Of a stretch of 64,000 bases of DNA, positions 11,944 through 23,330 are shown one piece after another. Origin of the DNA: Scolanthus callimorphus (taxonomy: Eukaryota; Cnidaria; Anthozoa; Actiniaria; Edwardsiidae); NCBI GenBank assembly GCA_033964015.1, contig CM066917.1, positions 29,277,951-29,341,950 of the forward strand, written 5' to 3'. A model generated the notes under the pieces. The model saw nothing but the letters and a program-made list of their open reading frames with translations. It was not told where the DNA came from and did no database searches. Both the position numbers and the translations under genes were made by a program. Numbering within the stretch: position 1 is the stretch's first letter; each line of letters opens with the position of its first letter.

Positions 11944-13011
11944 TCAGTCATGATCAACATGCTCTATGCCATATGGTCTTAAATGATATACAAAGTATTC
12001 CAGCTGGTACATCATGTTTGGTGAAATATAATGGAACGTTATTGCATGATCGGCACAGCAGTCTGGGGTCCCATCTTTTACCGGCCAAGCATTATACTGG
12101 TGGTACCAAAAATCTTTGGGTAGGAATCCAGGAATGAGGTGATGTTCTGGAGGGAATGGATGGAATGTTTCTCTCTTTCGAGAATCTCTTGTGTCCCCAG
12201 GTATGACACCCTCTTTTGCTAAGCAGCGCCCAACTTCAACGTCTTCAGCAAAGCTCTCTAAGGGACAGCGTGCAGGGTCCTTGAGAAGCTTTGCAAATCT
12301 CCGTAAGGTCTCCTTGCTAAAAACATACCCTGCCCCACCACTGTGATATCCCCCAAAGGTTTTAAATTTCCGCCCAAAGAAATAAGGCTTCTCTGGGTCA
12401 TATTTTGAGCAAAAGAACTTCAAGTTTTCAACTATAACGTAAGTATCATCATCAGCTTTTATGAACCAATCAGCATCATTCATGTGATGGTCAATAACAT
12501 ATTGCCAGGCAGCACGTGTTTTAAACCATAATTTCCCGTGGCCTTCAGGCACATTCAGCCCGACCGCTGGGAAGCTTTTGTCTTCCTTTGAGCTCATAAA
12601 CAACAGGATATCGCACCGTTTGCCCCAGGTTTCTTTCACCGGCTTCCCTTTCACTGGTAAGTTATCAGGGCTTGTCATTACCCAGCACAAAACACGAACA
12701 TTATTCAATTTCTTCGCATTTCCATTCTGTCTGTGGTGTGTATCATTTAAATCTACATCGAAATTTATAGTTGGTAATTTGTGATACCTTGTAGTTTTGT
12801 TCCGTGTGCCATTTTCACTAGTATGAACTTCATCATTATCGTCCTCTAAATCCACGAAACCTGTGGGCACTGTGGAAGGTGAAATGTGACGTGATGTATA
12901 TCTATGGAGACTTCCATTGGGACTTAAGTAGTCCACTGTGATATAAGTTACAAAGATCCCAAAAGAAATTCCTGCCGCGAATGAGAAAAATGTCGACCTC
13001 GCGACAATCAT
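11944..13011 (-). CDS. C1GALT1: Core 1 beta-1,3-galactosyltransferase (C1GALT1-like, T-synthase)
   Basis: A complete single-exon gene of 355 residues. The product is a type II Golgi membrane protein: short cytosolic N-terminus, a hydrophobic anchor at about residues 8-28, a low-conservation stem, then the GT31 catalytic domain (about 100-355). The family landmarks are present: RVLCWVMTSP, PVKETWGKRCD, the metal-binding DDD motif in FIKADDDTYVIVENL, GGAGYVFS, and FAEDVEVGRCL; the C-terminal FHYISPNMMYQLEY fits C1GALT1 rather than other GT31 enzymes. It transfers galactose from UDP-Gal to GalNAc on Ser/Thr to make core 1 O-glycan (T antigen). Length matches the animal family. The vertebrate enzyme needs the chaperone COSMC; none is nearby. 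Start is the first ATG before the anchor. Confidence 0.93.
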   Translation of the reverse strand: MIVARSTFFSFAAGISFGIFVTYITVDYLSPNGSLHRYTSRHISPSTVPTGFVDLEDDNDEVHTSENGTRNKTTRYHKLPTINFDVDLNDTHHRQNGNAKKLNNVRVLCWVMTSPDNLPVKGKPVKETWGKRCDILLFMSSKEDKSFPAVGLNVPEGHGKLWFKTRAAWQYVIDHHMNDADWFIKADDDTYVIVENLKFFCSKYDPEKPYFFGRKFKTFGGYHSGGAGYVFSKETLRRFAKLLKDPARCPLESFAEDVEVGRCLAKEGVIPGDTRDSRKRETFHPFPPEHHLIPGFLPKDFWYHQYNAWPVKDGTPDCCADHAITFHYISPNMMYQLEYFVYHLRPYGIEHVDHD

Positions 13012-14235
13012 TATTCACACTAATAACGTGAAGCCTCGTTCCCGTGCCTAGTGAGCAAACAACAGCGCGACGTGGCATAACACAGGGTACCCGCTATCGT
13101 CCAACTTGACAAGCTAGTTTGCCGGTCCGTTGTTTCGATAGATAGATAGATAGATTTCATGCTCTCCTTGTTGTTTAAATTGCTTTTGGGTGCTCTTTTT
13201 ACATATATATTTTTTTTGCTACGAAGTAAACAAAACAAACTATTGCCCAGCAGGGGGTGTAGTAGCCTACGAAAAGCTAGGGCGACAAAGAGAGGCGTCT
13301 GCGAGCTCAATCCAAACATCCCTTACTGATGAAGTATTTTGAACCAAATCAAGTCGTCTATCCATGATCTCCTCTGGGAAGTCTTAGGCCATTTGGATCA
13401 CTTTTTCGCGAGATATCATTCACAAACCTCCACCACCTTAGAGGTTTGTGAATGATGCTCTCGAAAAAGTGATCCAAATGGCCTACACAAAGGGCTAATA
13501 AACAAGTTTAGTACTAGAAGTTTCTAATAGAAAGTGAGTGCTCGGAGGACGGCAACAGATAAATTTCGTACAAATTCATCCAAAAGATAACTTTCATCTG
13601 TGGATATAAGTTTATCCAAATATGATTTTTTTTTCGAAAAGCGGTGCTGCCAATGAATTTTATTAATGGGAGAGTATTTTATCTGCGAATTGAGGTCGAT
13701 TTAACTGTATGATTTTTACGTACAACCATTACATGCGACACGCTTATGACATGCGGCAGTTAGCCCTGATTTAGACACTCAAGACTTGTCGTAGAGGAGT
13801 CTTAGGGGTGATTAAGGCTTTGCAAGTCGAGTCGTACGCTGACGCGGGCGTGCGTGTTACATGCAAAGGTTGTACGCAAAATTGCACAGTCTGAATCATT
13901 TGTGGAGAACATTTTATTGGGCAGTTAACAAAAGTGATAGAGGTGATACTTGTGTGTGAGTTGTTAGAGGAATTCCAAAAATTTTATCGCTCAACATTTA
14001 TATTTTTGGGGATACTGAAGCAGGTTTTTATGACATTTGACTGCTGTTTCGCATTTTCTTTAGGTTCATACGTCATCACTTTTGTAGTGGTATGTCTGGA
14101 AGTTTTCGAAGAAAACAAAGCAATGTATTGACAATCAACAAGTTTGTTAAAATTCAACACAAGGTTAACTTTAATAACAAGGTTATTGGGTTATAAAAGT
14201 TGAATAACATGATATGTAGTTGTTCTTGTAAGTTC
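13012..14235. other. Spacer between C1GALT1 promoter side and Helitron 3' end
   Basis: Contains the presumed C1GALT1 promoter and 5' UTR (13012-13320), a GATA microsatellite (13139-13153), a long palindrome (13385-13485) and otherwise unremarkable sequence. No gene supported. Confidence 0.4.
13385..13485. repeat. Long near-perfect palindrome
   Basis: TAGGCCATTTGGATCACTTT begins the left arm and its complement ends the right arm; arms of about 45 bases (one small mismatch cluster) enclose a loop of about 10 bases (CACCACCTTA). Would form a cruciform or hairpin; probably a foldback MITE remnant. Confidence 0.8.
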
Positions 14236-14330
14236 GTGGAATCATAGCCATACTGTCAGTATAGTTTTCAATGATTGCAGTAATGGCTTGGGCCAAAGTG
14301 TCATATGTTACAAGGTTATGAATTGGAATA
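14236..14330 (-). pseudogene. Partial second copy of the RPA-like gene 3' end
   Basis: This stretch repeats, with differences, the end of the RPA-like ORF located about 230 bp to the right: ATCATAGCCATACTG..CAGTTTTCAA/AATGATTGCAGTAAT is found in both. Read on the minus strand it gives TLAQAITAIIENYTDSMAMI, matching NLTQAITAIV at the end of the intact copy but staying open longer. It is a fragment of a tandem or older Helitron copy. Confidence 0.65.
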
Positions 14331-14500
14331 TAAAAGTTGAATAGGAACATGTATGATTTTAAAAAAACGTTAACATATATGTTTGCTAATGTTCGTACCC
14401 GAAATATGTAGGTCGGGTGATTTGGTGTTCATATTAGAAATACAAGATTTAACAATAAACAGAATAACATGATATCATAGCCATACTGTTGGTACAGTTT

Positions 14501-15947
14501 TCAAACGATTGCAGTAATAGCTTGTGTCAGATTGTTATATGTGAATGACCAGACTTTTTCGTAGGACTGCAATATAGTTGAAATTACATCATCTTCTGCA
14601 GCTGATTGTAAGTCAAGTTCAGGGTTTATCATGTGGATGAATGATTTCGTGATTTCGTTATTCAAACGAAGCTGCACGGTTTTTACACTTGTCTGGGGTT
14701 TAACCATTACACGAAGACTCCAGTGCGCGGGGCACATGGTAGGTAGCTGTATCAATTTGCATGCTTTGCATATGGCTTTGTTTGGTGAGAGAATTTCAAT
14801 CATTAACTTGTTACAACCAATGCATGCTGTAGATTTTGATGCTTGGTGCACACCTAAAATCTTGCCGGTGACAGATTTTGATGTGGATATGTGTTGTTCG
14901 TGGGCTACAACAGGCTGGTCAAATGGGTTTGTTTCTGATGCCTCAAAATCTTCATTTCTTGGTGTGTTCAGGTAATGTTCGTATTTGGTTGCTTTCACTC
15001 GCACATTTTTTAATTCATAGGTTTTGTTGAGCTGCAAGGTTCCAACATGATTTCCCCACATAACAAGTCTTATTTGAGCTGTCGGGTCTACAATAGTCAC
15101 GTCTTGTTTTTTGGTTTTTCCATACCTTGTTGGTACTTCAGAATCTGGTTCTATGTGGACCACTTTACATTTGATGGAGATTAGCTGTTCTTTGGCAAGC
15201 TTTTGCACAGATGCTAAGTTAACTTGTTTTCCAGCAGTTGATGCAGCTAACTCTTCAGAGAAGGCAAAATCTATGTCATCAGGTTGCAGGGGTGTTATTT
15301 TTGTGTATTTTGTTATCGCGATTTCATCAGATTGGTCACCGGATCGTTTCAAGTTCTTCATCTTTACTGGACTTTTGTAGTTGCTATGGTTGCCAGCTCT
15401 GATCTTTTTTCTGGTGAATAACAGACTGCTTGGATTGGTTTTCTTTGCACTGTATGATGCAGTTAAAGTACTTTCTGTGAGACTCATCAGCATGTTTGAC
15501 TTCAGTGATTTTGTGCAGATAGCCTTTAATACAGTCTAAAATAAAAACAAAATAAATGTGAGGGTTAGGTAGACAGCATATTAAATAATTTTGTATAAAT
15601 TTGGTCGTTTTGATATATCCACAAATATATTACAGGAAGAAAATGCGAAATTGCTAGACATTAGAGGTTGTGCAAAGTTGTTTTGTGATAGGTCAAGTTG
15701 TTATGGCAGGAAGAGGGTGCAAGATTGTAATGAAATATGAATTAAATTTGGTATTGAGTTTTTGTGAAAAGTGATAATGCACTTTCCAGTTTCAAATTTG
15801 TTCAGAATTCATGTTTGTCGAAAGCTTGTAAGAATAAGCAATGTTACCTTGAGAGACACCAACAACCATAGGACCTTCCTGATTCATATTATGGTCTTGA
15901 TTCACTGAGATGGGATCCTGATGTCTTTGTTTGCTTTCTTGGCTCAT
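14501..15947 (-). CDS. Helitron RPA-like single-stranded DNA-binding protein, two exons, one frame break
   Basis: Exon 1 (15947-15848) starts MSQESKQRHQD and ends phase 1 at a GTAACA donor; exon 2 (15535-14501) opens GYLHKITEVKHADES and RKYFNCIIQ, an RPA-style OB-fold start. A six-T run at 15405-15410 (plus strand) carries one base too many: removing it links the N-terminal part to NYKSPVKMKNLKR and the main open frame. Then follow a second OB-fold (IKCKVVHIEPDSE, DVTIVDPTAQIRLVMWG) and a zinc ribbon (CIGCNK..CKACK). About 370 residues. RPA homologues accompany many Helitrons and are thought to protect displaced single strands. Confidence 0.75.
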
Positions 15948-16401
15948 ATTTCTGTAACACAAAGAAGGTGTAAACACAATATTGTATATGCAGTTTGTTT
16001 GTTTGAGAAAAAAGGTGGAAGGCCTTGTTTAAAAAAAAAAACAATTAATAAGTGGCCAATGAATTAAAAAAAGATGTGTTCAACTAAAATTCTTACCTGA
16101 TTCAATTATAGAAATAAAACTGGATAGGGAAATGATGTAAAAAAATATATGTTTAGAAAGTAGATACATATTTATTTAATATTGAGAAAGTTTGACTTAT
16201 TACAGCAATTAAACCAAAGTTACAGTCATAGCTATTCAATAGGGTAATAATGATTGCACAACATAGTGTATTGTTGTGTGTAATGATTTATATGTAAGTG
16301 ATAGATATGCTTATCACAAGTATCCATTAGTATAAACTCCTTAGAACCAATACACATGAAAACACAATAAGGAAATCACTAGAAATTTGAATATATTTTG
16401 A

Positions 16402-19400
16402 CTATATCAAATGGTGTTCATCAGGGTGAAGATAAGTATGGAAAGTTGCTTGTGCCAATGCATCTAGTCTATCTTCCTCTTGTAGACGGTATTGTAAAGT
16501 AGTAGATGATTTTAATGCAGTTAATCTGTCATAGCTCATTGGTTTTATCACACAAGAAGACAAAGTTTTCACTCTACTCAAAGCTACATATGAAACACCT
16601 GGAGTCTTTTCTGATTTTCCAATATCAATCCATGCTTTAGGTAGTGTAAGCCCTTGGCTTTTATGAATTGTAATAGACCATGAGAGTTTAAGGGGCAACT
16701 GTTGTCTTTCGTGGAGGCCATCTGTTAAGTTAGCTGTTGCTGTTATGGGACATATGGGAACGCAAGATGGAATGGTATCACTAATAGATGGACCAGTGTA
16801 ATTATCAAACTGCACAATTACTGCAATTGGCAAGTTAGGAGGGTCTATGCCTGTTTGAAATATTATGTGTTTAACAACTCCTGTAGCTCCATTACAAGAC
16901 CAACACTGGGCCATAAATTCATGGTCAACATGACTTTTGATTGTTTTGCAAGACGAAGTAGTGGTTCTAAGCCTGACATATCATCTGAGCTAACATTCTT
17001 TGCTAAAGCTGATGAATGATGAGCATTGATGGAAGCTATGGGCTGTTGTAGCTTAGTAAGCTGTTCATCATTGTAGTTTCTAACTTCTTCATTACTGTAA
17101 AATAATCTTATTGCATCATCAAAGTAGTCGAGATTTGGAATATTTCCTGGCTGACGTGTTAACAGAAGATTCCAATCATCAATAGTTGATTGACCTTTAC
17201 GAAGTCTAAGTAGTAATTCTCTAAACTGATTTTGCTGTTGATCAGCTCCCTGTACTCTTTGATTGACTGTCAGCTTGATAACCTTGTCAAACATTTTGTA
17301 AGCAAGATAACCCTGATCTCCTATATTATTACTTGGTTTAGCATGGTAAAGTGGCTTATCTGCTACTGGTGGTAACTGGCCTGGGTCACCTGTAAGTATA
17401 ATTGAGAACCCTCCAAAGGGCTGCTCACAATATCCACTAGCTTGTTTACACCGTTTGTCAATCCAGCCAAATGTTTTCTGTCCTAGCATTGAATACTCAT
17501 CAATTATAATATAATTTATGCTTTTTAGACTTTCTTGCAATCTTGTTAAACTTTGACCAGTCAGATCGTTATTTCCTCGTGGTCCAACAGGGAGTTTTAA
17601 CAAGGAGTGAATTGTAAGTCCTCTGATATTGAATGCAGCTTTGCCAGTAGTGGCAGTAATAGCACATTTATGCCTTAAAAGTCCACGGATTGCGTTAATG
17701 AGGTAGCTCTTTCCTGTACCAGCTACACCATTTATTATCATACAAAGAGGCTCTTGGATATTAGAGTCTGAATGTGACTTTACAATATTATAAGCTACAG
17801 CTTGCATTTCACTGAAAGTGTTACAGTCAATAATATCAAAGCTGGTTTGAAGGTTACAAACATTCTCTTCCTTTCTAGTTTTTATCCATGTTGGCATTTC
17901 TCCAATTTGTTGATCTGTATAATGATTTCTGTCTTGTTGCCAGTCACATTGAGACTGGTGATTGCTGCTGTTATTGTTATTATCAAATGATAGATCACAT
18001 AAAGTCATCCATTCTTCTCGTTCATTTGGAGATGAATTATCATTGGGTGTATCATCACAATCTTGTTGACTGTTAACAACTTCTTGAAGTTTATCAAACC
18101 ATCCTGGTACATTTTCTTGTGCATATCGAGTTTCAAGGAACTCCTGCCATTTCTGAATGAAAATTTCATTTGATGGTTTCACATCATCCCATGCATTATC
18201 CTGCCTTCCTTTCCAAGGCTTATATCTTATTAGCTGATATTTACAATACAAAGGGAAGTTTGGCCCTTTGGGGTTTGATGAATAAGTAGGGAAAATTCTT
18301 GGTATCACATTTTCAGGCTGCTTTGTCAGCTTTTTATTTACAACTTTGAATTTAGTTGCAAATTGTACAAAGTTGTGCATGACAAGTTCAGGTGACTTAT
18401 CATAATTGCTACGATTTGCATAAACATCAAGTAGAGAATTCTCACAGCAAACTTGACCTTCTTCTAATGATGATGGTTTTTTTACAACTCTGCGAGAGCC
18501 AGTTAAACTGACGGGTATTACTGTAAATGATGAACTATGGAGTTTCAAGGATAATAAGTGATGCATTATTTCTTGGGCTGCATAATCACGCTCCCTAGAG
18601 TTTTCATTATCACCTTTTTAATGGTTCTATGGGGACTGCTGTCACTTGATGCATTGTTTATTATAGTATTAAAGGCAGTTTTTAAAAGTGGTGATCGAGG
18701 TTCTCCTTTGGCTGCATACTTCGTTAAATATTCCACACAGGCATAATGGTCAATGACGACTTGGATATCACAATTTGCTCGCCAACCTTGTAACTGAAGT
18801 CGTTGATTGCTATTTAGACGGGTATCATTTCTTTGGTTATAATCTTTGCTCTGTACTGCATGTCATTTGATTTATTGTGTAGTTGTTCAAAGACTAATTT
18901 AGTCTTTGTGCAATGGTCAATAGGGAAATTAAACCGGCATTTCAATTCCTTCTCGTTACTTTTTTTACGTAAGCAATAATTTGTGCTACAACGAGTGTGT
19001 CTTTGAACCATATTTAGAAGATCACAATAATCTGAATCCATATCATAATCAGGAATGTCTTGGTGCCTTCTCTGACAAGGATGAGTGTCAGGCCTTATCC
19101 ACAAATTTTCTTCTGGGGGATTTGGATTGACAGTTGAAAGTAACCAATCTACATATTTACAAGCTATTTCAGCAGCTTCATTACCAGCAAGTATGTCTTG
19201 ATCAAGCTGTGAAGTATCTGTGTTTAGTTCATGCTCATCTTTCCATTTTTGAGCTAAAAAGCCTTTGAGTGCAACTTTAGTGAGTTCACATAACCCTGGA
19301 TCATTTTTCAATTTGGCTGTGCCATGGCAGTGAATGCTACCTCTACCCTGATATTCATAGCGATACCAATGCCACTTTGCACCAAGAGTGTTATAAAGCC

Positions 19401-22400
19401 AGTGTTTAATAAAACTGTCTAGCCTTTGTGTAAAAAACCAGTCCACTAAATGTGGGTTATTAATGACATTTTGTCGTTTGTCGTTTACAATATTAGTGCT
19501 TTCACCAAACAAAGCATGCAATTCTGGCCAGTGCATATCAGCAGATGAAAACGTAAAAAAGAATGTTGGAGTGCCAACTGTGGTAATAATAGCTTTTAAA
19601 TCTTCTCTAACCTTATGCCAATATGCATTTGTTCCTCCTATGTTTGCAACATATCGTGAGACTTTTGACATAAAAAGTGCTGAATTATTATTTGAAGCCA
19701 TCTCTTTTAATTCATCAATTGTCAAATGAGCTTCACCTGGATTTTGCCTTAAAAATATCCCACTCTGCTGCAATGTTCTTTTTCTCAGAATCATGTCAAA
19801 AGCCCAATATGAAAATCTTGGGTGGGTAGCAAATCGGTAATACCATTTGTTAGTTTGTTTTGTAGCAAATTTTAGTAAATGTTTGATACTTTCATGAAAT
19901 GACACATTCTTCATAACAGATGGATTGGTAGGATCACCTTTTCCATCAGGAAATAAAGTAGGAAATGCCATGGTGGCAAGAAATGGTGTATTGTACTCAT
20001 TTAAAGGTTCATTGTCATAAGAGGGCCAATTCATTGGCGTGTCTCTAGACAGTTGGTTCTTAATTGCTTCCAATTCTTGTTCCTTGTGTTGGCTAACAGG
20101 TAAAAAACTACTCATTTCTGTTGACTTGTCATATACAACATCATCTACATCTTGACCTGTGGTAGTTGGCACATTTGGTTCATTTGGTTCTTCTAATAGT
20201 ATGTCATTGTCAGAATCAACTGTCAAAATGCCACAAGGAATGCCGTTTTCTGGTAAAGAGTTTAATGCATTATTATCAAGAGTCACATCGGAGTAATGTG
20301 GATTATTCTGTATAAGCCACAGTAAAGCGTTATAGACATTCTGTCTCCTGACATTGACATCTTTAAAGGTGTTGTTTTTACCTTTAACTTTTACTATTAT
20401 GATGGGTATATCATTGGGATATCTTGGCAAAGATGATGCAAGTTGTTTAACATTCTGTGGCAGATTTATACAATGACCAGAATAACCCCTTTGACCACCT
20501 GGTTTAATATAAATTCTCATAATAGGTAGTGCACGAGCAATCAACATTTCTTCTGTTTGAGTGAGCTCTTGTAATTCTTGTGGGACAGGTGCTGGTATCA
20601 TAAAATTTTCAGCAGAAAATGCTTTGGGGTTATGCTTATCTCTGGAACATCGCCGACAAGTAAAAGAATTAATGTGTTGCTCTTTTAATGGCCATGCTTC
20701 TTTGCAAATTTTACACTGATTCACTGAGTATTGAAGAGACTGATGAAATTTCTGCATGTTCGATTTTGCCCAAGTTTGTTCATGTAGGGGACCATTAAAT
20801 GTTTCATCAAATTCTTTTAAATAGTTTTGGTGTGCATCTAGTTGTGATTCACGTACTAAAGGATTTTCAACATTGATTGTGTTAACTATTGTACCAGAAG
20901 CATTTTCTGTATGAGTTTCTTGTAACACAATGTTAGCATTATCAGAAGTTGTTTGAGAATCATTGTTATTTGTCAAAACACTTTGACTATCACGTTCCTG
21001 TTTTTTGTTCTTATACTGTTCCCTTTCTTTTGAAAGTCTCTTTGCTCTAGATTCTGGTGTCTCACGTGATCTCTGGATTCTTTTGTACTCTCGTTGTTTT
21101 GCCCGTTTTTCAGCTGTGGCTTCTGGAGTGTCACTAAATATTTTAGCTCTCTTATTTTCATTAAACTGTGACATTCCTTTTTTCTCTGTACTTTCTAAAA
21201 TCTTTCTTTTCTGATCAGTGATTGCATTTATATTTGGAAGATTTTGATTTCGTACTACTGAAACATAATGTAAACCATTTATGTAACCCAAAAAGAGCAC
21301 AGGTGTGTGTACAACTGGAGTTATAACAGGAGTTATTAGTTTTGCAGGTGACCCTTCAGTTGAGTCAGTTATATGAATGAAACAATTTAAGGCATTGGAC
21401 ACAGCTTGGATAACAATGTTATCACACCAAGTCTGTGGTTGAGACATTTCTAAGATGTAACTTTGCCAGCAGTTACCTGAAAAACTCTCAATATAATGTT
21501 CTGCATGGTTATTTAAGTGATTAATTCCTGCCATACGGATTTCATGATGCCTTTCAGGTTGACCAAAAATCTGATGTGAGCAAGCTCGAAAAAAAACATG
21601 AGCCATCACCACCAACATCAACAGGTGATAAATTAAGTAATGACAACTTTCGAACTAAAATACTCCAAGGTGATACAATATTTGAACCATTTCTAAACAT
21701 ACCACCTTTCAAATCAGGCACTGTACTATCGCATGATGCAACATTTCTGTTAAGTTTATATATTACGTACTGTAGGTCACTGTGCTGTTTTTTAGCAACA
21801 AATGGCTTTGTGATACTTGGTGAACAAAAATATTGGCTGAAAAAACTGCCACTTCGTTGAAGGGAAAGCACAAAAAAGTACTTATAATTGCTGGCCAACT
21901 TATAAATTTGTGATGAATAAGGAACAACTTTTCTAAGCAAGCATTTCAATTTCTTTCTGATTTGTCTCTTACGTAAAAGTTGCAATATTTTGTTTCTGGA
22001 AAATCTCGAGGGAGCACGATCTCTGCATCGTTTAGGTTTCCTAACTACCTCAACATATTTTCTGATAGAAGGTCTATAGCAAATTCCATGCAAGTTAGCA
22101 TTACTTATTAACTTCGAGTCTGAGGTCATCGCAGCTTTCAAAGTTCTGTTACCGCTATCAGTTATCTCAATTGAAGCAGAGACATGGTCACCAATATTGT
22201 TTGGGTCGTTGCACAGTGTTATGGGCTGTTTCATATCCCCAAGGCTTAAAGCTCTCAAGTTGAGATTGAATTTCTTATGGATCGGTCGCGAAGGGTGATT
22301 GACTGCCCGCTGTAATAGTCGGGTCGAATTAACTGCCCGCTGTAATAGTCGGGTTGAATTAACTGCCCGCTGTAATAGTCGGGTTGAATTAACTGCCCGC

Positions 22401-22663
22401 TGTAATAGTCGGGTTGAATTAACTGCCCGCTGTAATAGTCGGGTTGGATTAACTGCCCGCTGTAATAGTCGGGTTGACGGGAGTTTTGGCATACGAGCCA
22501 AACGTTCTGAGCTCGAAAAACAAATCAGCCATGACTGAGGAACTATGCCTTTATTTAGCGGAGCTGAAACACTACGAATTTGGCGAGTTTTTTCACCAAA
22601 ATCGTTTGACAACATACTCTGAAAGCTGCGATAACTTCTACGAAAGTATTGAAAATAATTCAT
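16402..22663 (-). CDS. Helitron Rep-helicase with OTU protease domain, four single-base frame breaks
   Basis: Reading right to left: a basic N-terminus with six copies of TRLLQRAVN(S); an OTU cysteine-protease domain (GGDGSC, then [11 protein letters not shown], catalytic His in GLHYVSVV); a basic linker (about 21000-21200); a Helitron_like_N region with a Cys-rich part ([17 protein letters not shown]); the Rep HUH motif GRGSIHCHG; the two-tyrosine motif [13 protein letters not shown], which lies in the 18.59-18.84 kb gap between open frames; then a PIF1-like helicase with Walker A GVAGTGKS, Walker [25 protein letters not shown] and YVALSRV. The frame is broken four times, each a one-base change: a T-run at 21590-21597 (one too many), and single losses near 18837, 18591 and 16887. 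Joined, it is about 1,900 residues with every catalytic motif intact. Function: nicking, joining and unwinding for rolling-circle transposition. Confidence 0.88.
22301..22476. repeat. Six-copy 30-bp in-frame tandem repeat in the Helitron ORF
   Basis: The unit AACTGCCCGCTGTAATAGTC plus GGGTTGAATT repeats six times with only a few substitutions. On the minus strand it encodes [10 protein letters not shown] per unit; because 30 is a multiple of 3 the frame is kept. Confidence 0.95.
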
Positions 22664-22788
22664 TGCTTTTACCTACCCGAAATCGAAGATAAAACCCAAA
22701 CCACAAATCCACGACCACACAACACGACCAAAGCTGAGAACTTCTCACATCGCCACGTGCAAGATTGCACAACTTACTTCGTCACTGA

Positions 22789-23330
22789 ATCGATTGTTCT
22801 TCGTATAACATAGTAAAAAGGCGTAAATTCCCGAAATTATTCCAGATATTAGCAAAATAAGTACCAGAATATATTGTAGAACAATATTTGAATTGTATTA
22901 TATTAAATTTCTGCTTTATCTCGCAACACATTCTCTGTAATTAATTTTTACCGTTGCACAGATCAGTCGACCGGGAAGCCTGTGGGAATCGATTGTTCTT
23001 CGTATAACATAGTAAAAAGGCGTAAATTCCCGAAATTATTCCAGATATTAGCAAAATAAGTACCAGAATATATTGTAGAACAATATTTGAATTGTATTAT
23101 ATTAAATTTCTGCTTTATCTCGCAACACATTCTCTGTAATTAATTTTTACCGTTGCACAGATCAGTCGACGGGAAGCCTGTGGTGTGGACATGAAAAATC
23201 GCACCCACTATATACAACTCGCGCATGCGCTATACCAAGATACCGGAAGAGTCGACCGGGAAGCCTGTGGTGTGGACATGAAAAATCGCACCCACTATAT
23301 ACAACTCGCGAATGCGCTATACCAGCATTA
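22789..23330. repeat. Two adjacent tandem duplications (199 bp and about 85 bp units)
   Basis: A unit starting ATCGATTGTTCTTCGTATAA occurs at 22789 and again at 22988, almost identical over about 180 bases. Immediately after, a second unit (GGGAAGCCTGTGGTGTGGAC, containing AACTCGCGCATGCGCTATAC) occurs at 23171 and 23258. The GGGAAGCCTGTGG phrase also ends the first unit, so the two duplications overlap. May mark the Helitron 5' side. Confidence 0.85.

Larger units (their letters stand above)
14236..22663 (-). mobile_element. Autonomous Helitron (rolling-circle transposon)
   Basis: Two protein units on the minus strand: Rep-helicase with OTU domain (22663 to 16402) and an RPA-like ssDNA-binding protein (15947 to 14501). 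That gene content is that of autonomous Helitrons, which move by HUH/Y2 nicking and helicase-driven strand displacement. Exact termini were not found: no clear TC start or hairpin-CTRR end could be fixed by eye, so the limits given are those of recognised content. The right flank (22789-23330) holds tandem duplications that may include the 5' end. Confidence 0.85.

Noticed and set aside
21554..21621. Possible programmed frameshift in the Helitron at the T-run
   Set aside because: Three other breaks in the same gene are not at slippery sites, so indels are a simpler explanation.
22301..22476. CRISPR-like array of 30-bp repeats
   Set aside because: Units are directly contiguous with no spacers and code in frame.
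14236..23330. Exact Helitron termini
   Set aside because: Could not locate a convincing hairpin plus CTRR end or TC start by eye, so no end was called.
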